NCBI GenBank assembly: GCA_947452415.1
Contig: CANGCT010000014.1
Coordinates: 1 to 38,720 of the forward strand
Reading direction: 5' to 3'
Length of the DNA stretch: 38,720 nt
From: Flavobacteriaceae bacterium
Lineage (GTDB): Bacteria; Bacteroidota; Bacteroidia; Flavobacteriales; Flavobacteriaceae
Below are positions 8,837-17,602 of this stretch, one piece after another. The position numbers and the translations under genes are program-made. Below the pieces are notes generated by a model. The model saw only the letters and a list, made by a program, of their open reading frames with translations, was not told where the DNA came from and searched no databases. Position 1 is the first letter of the stretch, and each line of letters opens with the position of its first letter.

Positions 8837-10117
8837 ATGAAAAAGGATTGTACCCAAATTTTAATTGAAATACAAAAGAAATCTGGCATAACGATTGAAA
8901 ACGTTAGGGATATTAAAAATCTAAAAGAGGAGATAGAAGCTAATGTTGGGGTTCCAATTGGCTACAATACATTGCGAAGATTGTTTGGTTTTTTGCCAAA
9001 AACAGTACCATCAAATGCAACATTAACTGTATTATCAAAATATTTGGGGTTTACATCCTATTCCCATTATATGAATAACAAGCTGAATTATGATGAATGG
9101 TACTTTCAAATTAAAATGTTACGGTTACAACTTAATGAAAATGAGTTAGAAGAAAACGAAGTATTACAGTTTAATGCTTCTTTAGAAAACGAACATAATA
9201 TTATCGCGGTTGCAAATCATGTTTGTTTTTTGATTGAAAAAAATAAGATTGACTCTCTTATCGTCTTTTTTACATTTTTTGATTACAAAAAATTAACAGA
9301 CAGTGCACTTACAAAATTTGCAATCCTCACTACTTTTAGCTTTTATAAATTAGAAACTAAGATTGCTTTAAAAATTTATAAAGCACTAATAGTATTTGAA
9401 AGTTTTAGAAATTCAGGACCTTTATGTTTTATTGACTATTCGCATTTAAACGGTTATTATATAGAGGTAATTAAAATGATTAATAAATGTAATGCCAATG
9501 CATCTGATTTTCTTTTCACTTCTTTGATGACCTTCTATCAAAAATATTATTCTAATGAAGAATACAGCAACATTTTAATTGATTATCCAAAAAAATCAGA
9601 GCAACTTTATCCTGTTCTACTGGGCAGGTATTATGGATATAAAATATTGAGTGGTGGTAAAATAGATGAATTACTTGAAAATTCAATAAAAAAAGAACTC
9701 AAATTAAGAAAGCCACATCTATTCTTGATTGAGATAATTCCTGCGCTTGTATTAAAAGAAGATTATGATTTTTTAAATTCAATTATTGAAAAATATTATG
9801 AAGAATTATTTGAAGTGGATAGATGGTCTTCTAAAAGTACTATCGCAAATTATTTAATAGGATTAGCAAGTGTTAACATATATAAAGGAAATATAAAAGC
9901 TGCAAAAAATAATTTGGATTTAGTTGAATTAGATAAGATTGAATTAGCCTACACAGACTATATTACACTTTTCTATTTTTTAACAAAAATAAAATTACAT
10001 TATTATGAAAAAAACTTTTATGAAGTAAATGAAAATTATTCTAAGTTAAAAGAATTAGCCAATAAAATTGGTTTTCATAAGTTTATAACTATTGCCAAAA
10101 AATATATTGAACCATGA
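8837..10117 (+). CDS. Regulator-like protein with HTH-like N-terminus and helical repeats
   Basis: The 426-residue protein has no signal peptide. Residues 1-85 contain GVPIGYNTLRRLFGFL followed by TLTVLSKYLGFTSYSHYM, which reads like a DNA-binding helix-turn-helix with the layout of Bacteroidota proteins that sense state through a C-terminal helical domain. The rest is alternating helices with many Lys, Ile, Tyr and Glu, compatible with TPR-like repeats. It is divergent from the KAP operon and may control it through the repeats at 8817-8836. G+C is visibly low, as in the rest of the island. Function is inferred from layout and context. Confidence 0.65.
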   Translation: MKKDCTQILIEIQKKSGITIENVRDIKNLKEEIEANVGVPIGYNTLRRLFGFLPKTVPSNATLTVLSKYLGFTSYSHYMNNKLNYDEWYFQIKMLRLQLNENELEENEVLQFNASLENEHNIIAVANHVCFLIEKNKIDSLIVFFTFFDYKKLTDSALTKFAILTTFSFYKLETKIALKIYKALIVFESFRNSGPLCFIDYSHLNGYYIEVIKMINKCNANASDFLFTSLMTFYQKYYSNEEYSNILIDYPKKSEQLYPVLLGRYYGYKILSGGKIDELLENSIKKELKLRKPHLFLIEIIPALVLKEDYDFLNSIIEKYYEELFEVDRWSSKSTIANYLIGLASVNIYKGNIKAAKNNLDLVELDKIELAYTDYITLFYFLTKIKLHYYEKNFYEVNENYSKLKELANKIGFHKFITIAKKYIEP

Positions 10118-10172
10118 TTTTTTATATTTTCATCTTCCTACTAAATATTCTTTTAAGTAAGTCAACTTTAGT

Positions 10173-10199
10173 TTGAAGTCAAACAAAATAAGACTTCAA
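10173..10199 (+). terminator. Hairpin after the island regulator gene
   Basis: A perfect 8-bp stem (ttgaagtc with gacttcaa) around an 11-base A-rich loop starts 56 bases after the stop codon. The following sequence is pyrimidine-rich rather than a clean T run, so termination strength is uncertain. Confidence 0.45.
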
Positions 10200-10225
10200 T
10201 TACCTTTCTTATTTTTCAGTATTAC

Positions 10226-10275
10226 TAAACAACAAAAAATAAATTACTGGAAAGTATCTGAATGATAAGTTGAAA
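10226..10275 (+). pseudogene. Remnant of a uvrA 3' end, right copy of the direct repeat
   Basis: Bases 10226-10272 align with 2838-2884 at 40 of 47 positions. In the uvrA frame they read N-N-K-K-stop-I-T-G-K-Y-L-N-D-K-L, against NNKKSITGKYLKEKL in the intact gene. Most differences fall at third codon positions, so the copy derives from coding sequence. The serine codon is now TAA and the uvrA stop is missing. It is either the displaced original end of uvrA after insertion of the island, or the tail of a lost second uvrA. Confidence 0.75.
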
Positions 10276-10327
10276 AAAATCCTTACTATCAGCGTTGCAC
10301 AGCATCCGTTTTATCCGCGTTCCAATA

Positions 10328-11524
10328 TTATTCGATAACTATTTTCTTAGTAATTCGAAGGTTTCCCGCTTGTAATATTCCTAAATAAATACCTTTAGAT
10401 AAAGAAGAAACTGATATCGATTCTATCAATTTGGGATCGGTAAAAGTAACGTTCAACACTTCTTTTCCTTCAATATTTAGTATCGAAAAAGTACAATCCG
10501 AAACTGGTAACGAACCCATATTGATATTCAAAGTATCTTTTATTGGATTAGGAAAGAAACTAACTCCAAAATCATTCACTTTAGTAATTGCCATAGTTGC
10601 AGGATTGGCTTGTGCAAAATGCAAAGTGGCTCCTATTGTGGCTTTGGCAACATTATAATTATACACAGGATCCATATAGATTAAGAAATCGGTAGGAGAG
10701 TGTTTATGAGTAGTTTCGTTAGTTTCAAAAAAACCAGTAATGATATCATCATTACTTTGAAAAGACATATAATCTGAAGAATAAGCATAAGAGAGAAGCG
10801 TTTTCAACGGAGAATATAAAGTAACACAATTCATCAACTCATTGGTCATTGTAGAGGAAACAGCATTATTGGAGGAAGGATTGTTGTTGGTATCTCGTTC
10901 GCAAGTAATTGTATCATTAGTTAATCCTGCAACACCTCCAACCTCATCTAAATTAAAAACTAAACGAATATCCATTTTTGGATTAGTAGCATTCACAACG
11001 GAATTAACATAATGTTGACTACCATACAATCCATCTTCTTCTCCACTAAAATTGATGAATTTTATAGAATAATCGGTAGGGATATTTTGTAATAATCGGG
11101 CAGTTTCTAGAATACTAGCAACTCCACTCCCATTGTCGTTAGTCCCCGTTCCACCAATAGAATCATAATGCCCGCAAACAATTACAAAAGTGTTTGGATG
11201 CAATGTTCCAGTTTTGGTGACAATTAAATTCTTACAAGTTGCTGTAGAGCCATTATAAGTATAAGAATCTTCCTGTATTTGAGTAGTTGTGTAACCGTAA
11301 CTTAGATATTTACCTTTTAACCAATCTAGAGTATTTTGTAAGGGAGCAGTGCCTCGTCGTTTCATTCCTAAGGCTTCGAATTCGGTTAAACTATTGGTGA
11401 TGTTGGTTTGCGAACATTGGTTTACCACATTGGCATAGGCTTGAATAAAAGTTTGACAAAAGGAAGTACTTACTGTAAACAAACTAAATAGTAATAAAAA
11501 TAAGCTTTTGTATTTTGTTATCAT
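10328..11524 (-). CDS. Secreted M28-family metallopeptidase with T9SS sorting domain
   Basis: The 398-residue protein has a signal peptide ending near TSFCQ (residue 24) and an M28 zinc-peptidase core. Likely metal ligands and catalytic residues are His119 in CGHYDS, Asp130 in TNDNGSG, the Glu pair of SGEEDG (162/163), Asp193 in NLDEVG, and a late His in THKHSPTD. The last 80 residues (FFPNPIKDTLNIN, then SSLSKGIYLG and KKIVIE) form a type A T9SS C-terminal sorting domain, so the enzyme is exported across the outer membrane and perhaps anchored. The substrate is probably peptides (aminopeptidase). A minus-strand -7 element lies at 11556-11563. Confidence 0.9.
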   Translation of the reverse strand: MITKYKSLFLLLFSLFTVSTSFCQTFIQAYANVVNQCSQTNITNSLTEFEALGMKRRGTAPLQNTLDWLKGKYLSYGYTTTQIQEDSYTYNGSTATCKNLIVTKTGTLHPNTFVIVCGHYDSIGGTGTNDNGSGVASILETARLLQNIPTDYSIKFINFSGEEDGLYGSQHYVNSVVNATNPKMDIRLVFNLDEVGGVAGLTNDTITCERDTNNNPSSNNAVSSTMTNELMNCVTLYSPLKTLLSYAYSSDYMSFQSNDDIITGFFETNETTHKHSPTDFLIYMDPVYNYNVAKATIGATLHFAQANPATMAITKVNDFGVSFFPNPIKDTLNINMGSLPVSDCTFSILNIEGKEVLNVTFTDPKLIESISVSSLSKGIYLGILQAGNLRITKKIVIE

Positions 11525-11555
11525 AATGGTAAGTTGCTTCGGTTGAATTAAGTTT

Positions 11556-11563
11556 CAAAAATA
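11556..11563 (-). promoter_or_regulatory. -7 element for the M28 peptidase gene
   Basis: The minus strand reads TATTTTTG (TAnnTTTG consensus) 32 bases before the start codon at 11524. Confidence 0.5.
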
Positions 11564-11625
11564 TAGAAATTCACGGAGTTATTTGCAATCGTTTTCTTAT
11601 TTTCAGATTAAAAAATAATCTTCTC

Positions 11626-13095
11626 TTATTTGCTAATATTAATTTTCTTTAGAATTGTATTAACTACTTTATTTACTTCTTCTGAAATTTGTAGTTTATA
11701 ATTCAAATATCCATAGAAAACGGTAATTAACATTGATTTCAAAATAATATTAATTAATGTATGAAATGGAAAATCCCAAAAGTAGAACAAACAAAAACAA
11801 ACTACCAAAATCCCTAACGAATATAATGTTTTGTTCGTAAAAGGATACAAATTCATTTTCTTTACTACATAAAACAACTTGATGGTATTGTAAATAATGA
11901 CCGTAATTAAGGTTGCAAATGCCGAGCCTTCTATACCATAAAGCGGAATAAAAATCATGTTTAAACCAATCATCAAGAGCACTGTGAAAACTCCAAATAA
12001 AAGAACCGTTCGGTAGTGCTTGGTATTGACTATAATAGAATTGTTATTTCCTAACAGCACATCGTAAAATTTAGAAAGTCCAATCATAAATACCACCCAA
12101 ATGCCTCCGCTGTAATCTTTCGGAATTAAATGGTACATTTCTTTGATATTCAAAAAGATAAGCATCATAATGAATCCACCTACAACTTGAAGATTAATCG
12201 CGCTTTTTTTATACAAATCATTCAACTCATCGTGTTTCCCCTCAACCATTAATTTGGCGGTAATAGGAGCAACAATCTGAGTCATCGCTCTACTTGGAAC
12301 CACTATTACGGTAGAAATAAATATTGCCACAGCATACAAGGCATTCTGGCTAATATCTAAATAATGTGGAATCATTACTTTATCAAAATCGACTAACATC
12401 ACTGCCACTCCACCAGAAATAATTATAAACAAGGAATATTGCACAATATCCTTCAAATTTTCTGGGATAACAAAACGCAGAATAGGCATTTTTACTGAAA
12501 TAGCATAGAGTTTCATTACTACCACCTGTGCAAAATAAGCCACAGCAATTCCGTAAACGCAGGTTGCTTTTTCAATCCAATTAAAATGAACTGCAAAGAG
12601 CAAGACCATAACAATTACTCGGACTAAAACTTCACTTATTAAATTCCCAACCACCGATTTCATGTGGATTTTTACCCAAGCATAAAACACTTCAAAATAC
12701 GCCATGAATAATCCCACCACTGGAATCAACCAAAAGAAAGGTTTTAGTGATGGATTTTCGGTTATCCAAACAGAGGAAATTGGATCGTAAAACAGATAAA
12801 AACCAAGACTTAACGGAATGATAAATGCCAAAGGCATCACCAACATAAAGGTCAGGAATTCTTCTTTTTCTTTCTCGGTTTTGTAATGCGAAAAAAATCG
12901 GATTAAGGTGTTTTGAACTCCAAAAGCCATAAGAGGCATCATAATATTGGCTCCGGAAAGTAGTGTAGCTACAATTCCGTAATGCAGTTTCCCTAGAAAA
13001 TTGGTGTACAAAAACAAGGCATTGATGGCGCCAATCCCAAATCCGAAGAAAGTGATGATGGTGTTTTTTATAGATTGTGATTGTACGATTCCCAT
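11626..13095 (-). CDS. Polysaccharide flippase-like membrane protein (Wzx/MVF type)
   Basis: The 489-residue protein is hydrophobic throughout, with about a dozen or more membrane segments and short charged loops, as in flippases that move lipid-linked oligosaccharides across the inner membrane. The opening SIKNTIITFFGFGIGAINALFLYTN is typical of the family, and a mid-protein loop VPSRAMTQIVAPITAKLM matches the conserved inter-half segment. It follows the GT4 glycosyltransferase gene on the same strand, 40 bases apart, so the pair probably serves surface-glycan export. The exact substrate cannot be told. Confidence 0.8.
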   Translation of the reverse strand: MGIVQSQSIKNTIITFFGFGIGAINALFLYTNFLGKLHYGIVATLLSGANIMMPLMAFGVQNTLIRFFSHYKTEKEKEEFLTFMLVMPLAFIIPLSLGFYLFYDPISSVWITENPSLKPFFWLIPVVGLFMAYFEVFYAWVKIHMKSVVGNLISEVLVRVIVMVLLFAVHFNWIEKATCVYGIAVAYFAQVVVMKLYAISVKMPILRFVIPENLKDIVQYSLFIIISGGVAVMLVDFDKVMIPHYLDISQNALYAVAIFISTVIVVPSRAMTQIVAPITAKLMVEGKHDELNDLYKKSAINLQVVGGFIMMLIFLNIKEMYHLIPKDYSGGIWVVFMIGLSKFYDVLLGNNNSIIVNTKHYRTVLLFGVFTVLLMIGLNMIFIPLYGIEGSAFATLITVIIYNTIKLFYVVKKMNLYPFTNKTLYSLGILVVCFCLFYFWDFPFHTLINIILKSMLITVFYGYLNYKLQISEEVNKVVNTILKKINISK

Positions 13096-13096
13096 A

Positions 13097-13130
13097 TTTA
13101 GTGTTCAGTGCTCAGTGTTCAGTTATATTC
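13097..13130. repeat. Short tandem repeats of a gtgttca-type unit
   Basis: The gap between the flippase and glycosyltransferase genes consists of gtgttca, gtgctca and gtgttca units and a decayed fourth one. Such short degenerate tandems are common in flavobacterial intergenic DNA. No function is assigned. Confidence 0.5.
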
Positions 13131-13135
13131 AGTAA

Positions 13136-14431
13136 TTAGTGTTTCGTAAGGATTTTTACCAATTTTTCCGTCAAATTTTTTCTGGAATATTGTTGTAATC
13201 CAACAGGATAAACTTGTAATTTATTTTCTAAAAATAATTCAAAATAAGATAGAATCGTCTTTTTTAATCGGTCTTTTTCAGAATAAGTAAAGAAAACTCC
13301 GGTATTGGTAGTGGTTATGATTTCGGCAAAATCAGAATCTTTTGGTCCAATAGCAATAATAGGTCGTTCGGAAACCATATATTCAAATAATTTACCCGGA
13401 ATAATGCTTTTAGTATCCTCTGAATCAATCTCTATCAACAATAATACTTGCGATTTTTTTTGGTGTACAATTGCCTCTGAATGGGAAACATATCCAAGAT
13501 TATTGCAATAGGTATTCAATTGGTATTGCGAAATGCTATCTAGAATTTCATGACTAATTTTTCCGATTAATTTCAATTGGAATTTAGCTGCGAATATTTC
13601 ATTTTCTGAAATCAATTCCTGCAAAACTTCCCACAAAATATTTGGGTTTCTATCAGATAAAAAAGAGCCAATGTGCGCCATTGTAAACTTCTCATCCAAG
13701 GTTTGTTTTGGAATATTTTCTGTATCGTAACCATTAGTAATCACTTCAATTGGCTTGTTGGTAAGTGCTTGGAATTCGGTTTTGGTGGTTTTACTGGTAA
13801 CGATAATCGTATCGGCAGTATTGAGTACTTTGCTTTCTAAAAACTTGTGTTTTTTATCGGCATACGATGACAATTTTAATGCTTTGTGGTAGCCAATAGT
13901 TGTCCAAGGATCTCGAAAATCAGCAAACCATTTTACATTCAAATCTTGTTTTAATTTTAAGCCAATTAAATGTAACGAATGTGGTGGCCCCGAAGTAACA
14001 ATGGTGTCAATATTGTTTTCCTGAATGTACTTTTTTAAATAAGCAACTGATGGATTAACCCAATATTTTCGGGCATCCGGAATGAATAAATTCCCTCTAA
14101 CCCAAAGCAAAATTTTCTCTAAAAAAGTTTGTTTTTTGGCTGCAGGAATAATTCCGGAACTAATTTTTTGGGTTTGTTTTTTAGAAAAAACACCTGCCAA
14201 TTGATGCGGTTCAAAAATCTTGTTTTTAAGAATAATCGTTTTATCGGAAACCTCTTTTAACAATCCTTCATCTTTAATTGGATATGTGGGATTTTCGGGA
14301 ACATAAACTATTGGTTGCACTCCAAAATCGGGTAAATACTTAACAAATTTCAACCATCGTTGCACTCCTGGCCCTCCTGCAGGTGGCCAATAATAGGTGA
14401 TGATTAGGAGTTTTTTTTGTTCGGTTTTCAA
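13136..14431 (-). CDS. GT4-family glycosyltransferase
   Basis: The 431-residue enzyme has a GT-B, family 4 layout. The N-terminus LLIITYYWPPAGGPGVQRWLKFVKYL holds the glycine-rich acceptor loop, a central ADFRDPW segment follows, and the donor domain holds the conserved PGKLFEYMVSERPIIAIGP block (EX7E-like region) near residue 340-375. It adds a sugar from a nucleotide donor to a glycan, probably a lipid-linked polysaccharide given the flippase next to it. The gene starts 2 bases before the end of the nucleotidyltransferase gene spacing, so it may share that transcript. Confidence 0.8.
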   Translation of the reverse strand: MKTEQKKLLIITYYWPPAGGPGVQRWLKFVKYLPDFGVQPIVYVPENPTYPIKDEGLLKEVSDKTIILKNKIFEPHQLAGVFSKKQTQKISSGIIPAAKKQTFLEKILLWVRGNLFIPDARKYWVNPSVAYLKKYIQENNIDTIVTSGPPHSLHLIGLKLKQDLNVKWFADFRDPWTTIGYHKALKLSSYADKKHKFLESKVLNTADTIIVTSKTTKTEFQALTNKPIEVITNGYDTENIPKQTLDEKFTMAHIGSFLSDRNPNILWEVLQELISENEIFAAKFQLKLIGKISHEILDSISQYQLNTYCNNLGYVSHSEAIVHQKKSQVLLLIEIDSEDTKSIIPGKLFEYMVSERPIIAIGPKDSDFAEIITTTNTGVFFTYSEKDRLKKTILSYFELFLENKLQVYPVGLQQYSRKNLTEKLVKILTKH

Positions 14432-14433
14432 AT

Positions 14434-14901
14434 TTATGAATTAGAATTTTTATTGATTTTCTCTAACTCTTCAATATCCAATTGATCTTTTGGTCTGTTA
14501 GATGCTTTTTTGGCAATAATTAAATTATCATAATCTAAAAAGTAAACTGGAACACCACTAATTTCAGTAACGTATGCTTTTTCTAGAAGTTCTTGAAAAT
14601 TATTGTTTTCTAGACCTTTAACGGAAGTCATTATATCTAATCGCAAATTAAAATTCAACGTAATATCCGTCCAACCTGGAATGAATTGCATTGTTTTTAT
14701 ATTTTCAAAATCTCCTATTCCTAATTGTTTTAATGCTTCTCTTAAATTTTCTCGATTCTCAATGGAATCTTCAATAAAAATATCAATATCACCAGTATTT
14801 CGACCATAGCCATATATATTGACAGCAAAGCCTCCAATAGTCAAGTATTTGACTTTATTCAAAGAAAAGTACTTCCAAATTTCAATTATTTGACTATTCA
14901 T
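14434..14901 (-). CDS. Nucleotidyltransferase-fold protein (MNT/DUF6036-like)
   Basis: The 155-residue protein carries the hallmark of minimal nucleotidyltransferases: YLTIGGFAVNIYGYGRNTGDIDIFI, with GG at 23-24 and the two carboxylates Asp38 and Asp40. A later KASNRPKDQLDIEEL segment matches the C-terminal helix of AbiEii/MNT-like proteins. Members of this superfamily transfer nucleotides to RNA or protein, and many act as toxins or antitoxins. A 52-residue gene ends 4 bases before its start, so the pair is co-transcribed. It sits between surface-glycan genes and YfhO with no clear link to either. Confidence 0.75.
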   Translation of the reverse strand: MNSQIIEIWKYFSLNKVKYLTIGGFAVNIYGYGRNTGDIDIFIEDSIENRENLREALKQLGIGDFENIKTMQFIPGWTDITLNFNLRLDIMTSVKGLENNNFQELLEKAYVTEISGVPVYFLDYDNLIIAKKASNRPKDQLDIEELEKINKNSNS

Positions 14902-14905
14902 TTAA

Positions 14906-15064
14906 TTATTTTGATATTTTTTTTGCTGTTTTCAAAAGATAGGAAATTTCAATAATAGCCATCAGTTTTTCAAAGCGCTGTTGTGGTGTCATCTTTCTTA
15001 CTTCTTCAATGTATCGTGCTTCCATTTCGATAGGATGTGCATGATTTAATTTGGTTGGCTTCAT
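14906..15064 (-). CDS. 52-residue partner of the nucleotidyltransferase
   Basis: A short reading frame starts at the ATG at 15064 (MKPTKLNHAHPIEMEARYIE) and ends with TAA at 14906. It is rich in charged residues with a KMTPQQRFEKLMAIIEISYLL helix. A -7 element (TAAATTTG on the minus strand, 15085-15092) precedes it, and the nucleotidyltransferase starts 4 bases after its stop. The small size, own promoter and tight coupling suggest an antitoxin or accessory subunit; that role is inference. Confidence 0.65.
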   Translation of the reverse strand: MKPTKLNHAHPIEMEARYIEEVRKMTPQQRFEKLMAIIEISYLLKTAKKISK

Positions 15065-15084
15065 ATTATTTGAAAATAATAAGT

Positions 15085-15092
15085 CAAATTTA
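15085..15092 (-). promoter_or_regulatory. -7 element for the small-protein/nucleotidyltransferase pair
   Basis: The minus strand reads TAAATTTG, 21 bases before the ATG at 15064. Confidence 0.45.
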
Positions 15093-15103
15093 CGAAATTT
15101 ACT

Positions 15104-17548
15104 TTAATGATTTTTCTGCTTTTTGTTTTCAAAATAAATCCCACCAACCAAAAGCAACAACATTCCAATAGAACTTACTAAAGCAATTGTGCTTCCGGTT
15201 TTTACAACTTGTGGTTCAAATTTAAATTCTATGGTATGTTTTCCTGCTTGGATTAACATTCCTCTTAAAGCAAAATCTACATTAAGAATTTCACTTGCCT
15301 TTCCATCGATTGTTGCATTCCATCCATTTTTATAATACATTTCTGAAAAGACTGCAAAGCCTTCATTTTTATTATTAGAACTGTATTTTAAATGATTTGG
15401 CTTATTATATATCTGTTGAATAGTTGCTGTGGAATCTGTAACATAATCTCCCGGTAATCCAACTTTTACACTATCTTCTTTTTGTATAACCGCTACATTT
15501 TTATTATCCAATTTATCCAATGCTTTCATTTCGGCATCGTTGGAATTGACCATTTTAAGTTCTTTTACAAACCAAGCATTACCATTTGCAGCGGGATTAA
15601 TACTAGCAACCTGCTCGCCTTTATCGTTGGTTTGGATGATGTATTTCACATTCAACATGTCCAAAACGCGCTTGTTGTTTTTGGCAATTTGGTAATCAAA
15701 TAATTCTTGCATTCTTCTTGGTCGCACTGCCGAATAGCCTCCAATTGACTTATGAAAATAAGAAGCTTTGGCATTCAAATATCCTTCTACATCTAACACT
15801 CTATAATTGGTGGTGTCTTGCATAATTTGCTCGTCGGTTGGAGATGCTTCAAATGGAACGTCTACCTCATGAGCGCTTACAAAATCTTTATTGCTTACAT
15901 AATTTTTATCTACAAAAACCAAATCGGCAACCATCAATAATCCTACCAAAACAATAGCTGTTGTTGATGCTAATTTGTTTTTAGTATACGCCCAAAGTGC
16001 TAAAGCAGCAGCCGCAATAAAGAAGCCCGAACGCAATAAATCGGCAGCATACAAACTTCTTCTATCGGCTTTTAAAGCATCTATAAATCCTACACCAAAC
16101 GATTTATCTTGACTTTGACTGAACATTTGACGCAATTGCCCATCCATAGTCCCTGAAAAATCAAAGAAACTTCGGCACAAAAATAATAAAACTATTAATC
16201 CCAAAGTGGTAGCTACAGACTTCCATAAACTATCCCATTGTTTTTCTTTATCGGTAGTAAAAAAAGATTGCAAGCCAATAATAGCAAGCACTGGGAAACA
16301 CAATTCTAAAACCACTTGAATAGAAGAAACGGCTCTAAATTTATCGTACATTGGAACGTAATCAATAAATAAATCAGTTACTAATGAAAAGTTTTTTCCC
16401 CAAGAAAGCACCAAAGAAAGTAATGCTCCAATTAGAAATACATTTTTAATTTTTCGTTTGTCATGATACAATCCAAGAACCGCCAAAAAGAAAACCACAG
16501 CGCCAATATAGGCTGGAGCAGCAACAATTGGTTGCGATCCCCAATAAGTTGGAGCATAGGAATCGGTAAATTGACGGGCTTCTTCATCAGAAGCACCATA
16601 TTTTAACATATAATCGTAAACGGCAGAATCATCACTTAATTTTTCACCATTACCTCCTCCAAAAAGTCGTGGCGCAATCAGGTTCAAACTTTCGGCAACA
16701 CCATAACTGTATTCCGTAATATAACTTCTATCTAAAGTCGTAGTTTCTGTTTTTTTGGTTCCTTCCGGACTTAGTTTTAAATCGCTTTTCCCACGAATAC
16801 TATAATCGGTAAATTCTTTGGTAGCCATTAAACTAGTTGCATTTGCTCCAAGTGCGAAGATTACTGCTACTACAAAAGTCCCTCCTACAATTGCCAATTC
16901 TTTGTATTCTTTGTTTTTGATGAATTTGTATCCGTAGTAGATTCCTAAAACCAATAACAGAAACAATAAGTAATAGGTCATTTGAAAGTGGTTGGCATTG
17001 ATTTCTAGTGCAACCGAAAGCATCGTGAGCAATCCACCAACGACATACTTTTTCCTAAAAACCAATATAACCCCGGCAACTACCAAAGGCATATAGGCAA
17101 TAGCGTGGGCTTTGGCATTGTGCCCAACCCCAAGAATGACAATCATATATGTAGAAAAACCAAAGGCTAAGGCACCAAAAAAGGCCTTAAGTGGATCGAT
17201 TTTTAAGACTAACATTAATCCATAAAAACCTAAAAAGTATAAAAATAAATAATCGGCAGGTCTAGGCAAAAAACGCAAGGCATCGTCTAATTTTCCGATA
17301 TAATCGTGCGGATAGTTTGCCCCCATTTGATAGGTTGGCATTCCTCCAAAAGCAGCATTGGTCCAATAGGGCTCGGTATGTTCGGCAGCTCTAAAATCGT
17401 TTTGCTCTTTCGCCATAGCGGTGAATTGCACAATATCCGATTGGTAAATTTTCTTGCCTTGCAAAACGGGCAAAAAGTAGATTAGAGCAATAAATACAAA
17501 ACCGAGAACGGCCAATAAATGAGGATATAACTTTTGAACTTGCTTCAT
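15104..17548 (-). CDS. YfhO-family membrane protein
   Basis: The 814-residue protein has a membrane-embedded N-terminal two thirds with over ten hydrophobic segments and a C-terminal soluble region ending in another membrane helix (STIALVSSIGMLLLLVGGIYF). The first extracytoplasmic loop (YQSDIVQFTAMAKEQNDFRA) and YSYGVAESLNLIAPRLFGG are typical of YfhO proteins, which in Bacillus help glycosylate lipoteichoic acid; the family resembles GT-C glycosyltransferases. In this lineage the substrate is unknown. The DUF4834 gene lies 54 bases upstream on the same strand. Confidence 0.85.
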   Translation of the reverse strand: MKQVQKLYPHLLAVLGFVFIALIYFLPVLQGKKIYQSDIVQFTAMAKEQNDFRAAEHTEPYWTNAAFGGMPTYQMGANYPHDYIGKLDDALRFLPRPADYLFLYFLGFYGLMLVLKIDPLKAFFGALAFGFSTYMIVILGVGHNAKAHAIAYMPLVVAGVILVFRKKYVVGGLLTMLSVALEINANHFQMTYYLLFLLLVLGIYYGYKFIKNKEYKELAIVGGTFVVAVIFALGANATSLMATKEFTDYSIRGKSDLKLSPEGTKKTETTTLDRSYITEYSYGVAESLNLIAPRLFGGGNGEKLSDDSAVYDYMLKYGASDEEARQFTDSYAPTYWGSQPIVAAPAYIGAVVFFLAVLGLYHDKRKIKNVFLIGALLSLVLSWGKNFSLVTDLFIDYVPMYDKFRAVSSIQVVLELCFPVLAIIGLQSFFTTDKEKQWDSLWKSVATTLGLIVLLFLCRSFFDFSGTMDGQLRQMFSQSQDKSFGVGFIDALKADRRSLYAADLLRSGFFIAAAALALWAYTKNKLASTTAIVLVGLLMVADLVFVDKNYVSNKDFVSAHEVDVPFEASPTDEQIMQDTTNYRVLDVEGYLNAKASYFHKSIGGYSAVRPRRMQELFDYQIAKNNKRVLDMLNVKYIIQTNDKGEQVASINPAANGNAWFVKELKMVNSNDAEMKALDKLDNKNVAVIQKEDSVKVGLPGDYVTDSTATIQQIYNKPNHLKYSSNNKNEGFAVFSEMYYKNGWNATIDGKASEILNVDFALRGMLIQAGKHTIEFKFEPQVVKTGSTIALVSSIGMLLLLVGGIYFENKKQKNH

Positions 17549-17602
17549 TTTTATATATTAAATTTAAATAGTAGATTTTAGATATTCTAAAACCTTTATT
17601 AA

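Noticed and set aside
11605..11621. Small hairpin agatta/taatct downstream of the flippase gene
   Set aside because: The stem has only 6 A-T rich pairs and no T run, so I do not call it a terminator.
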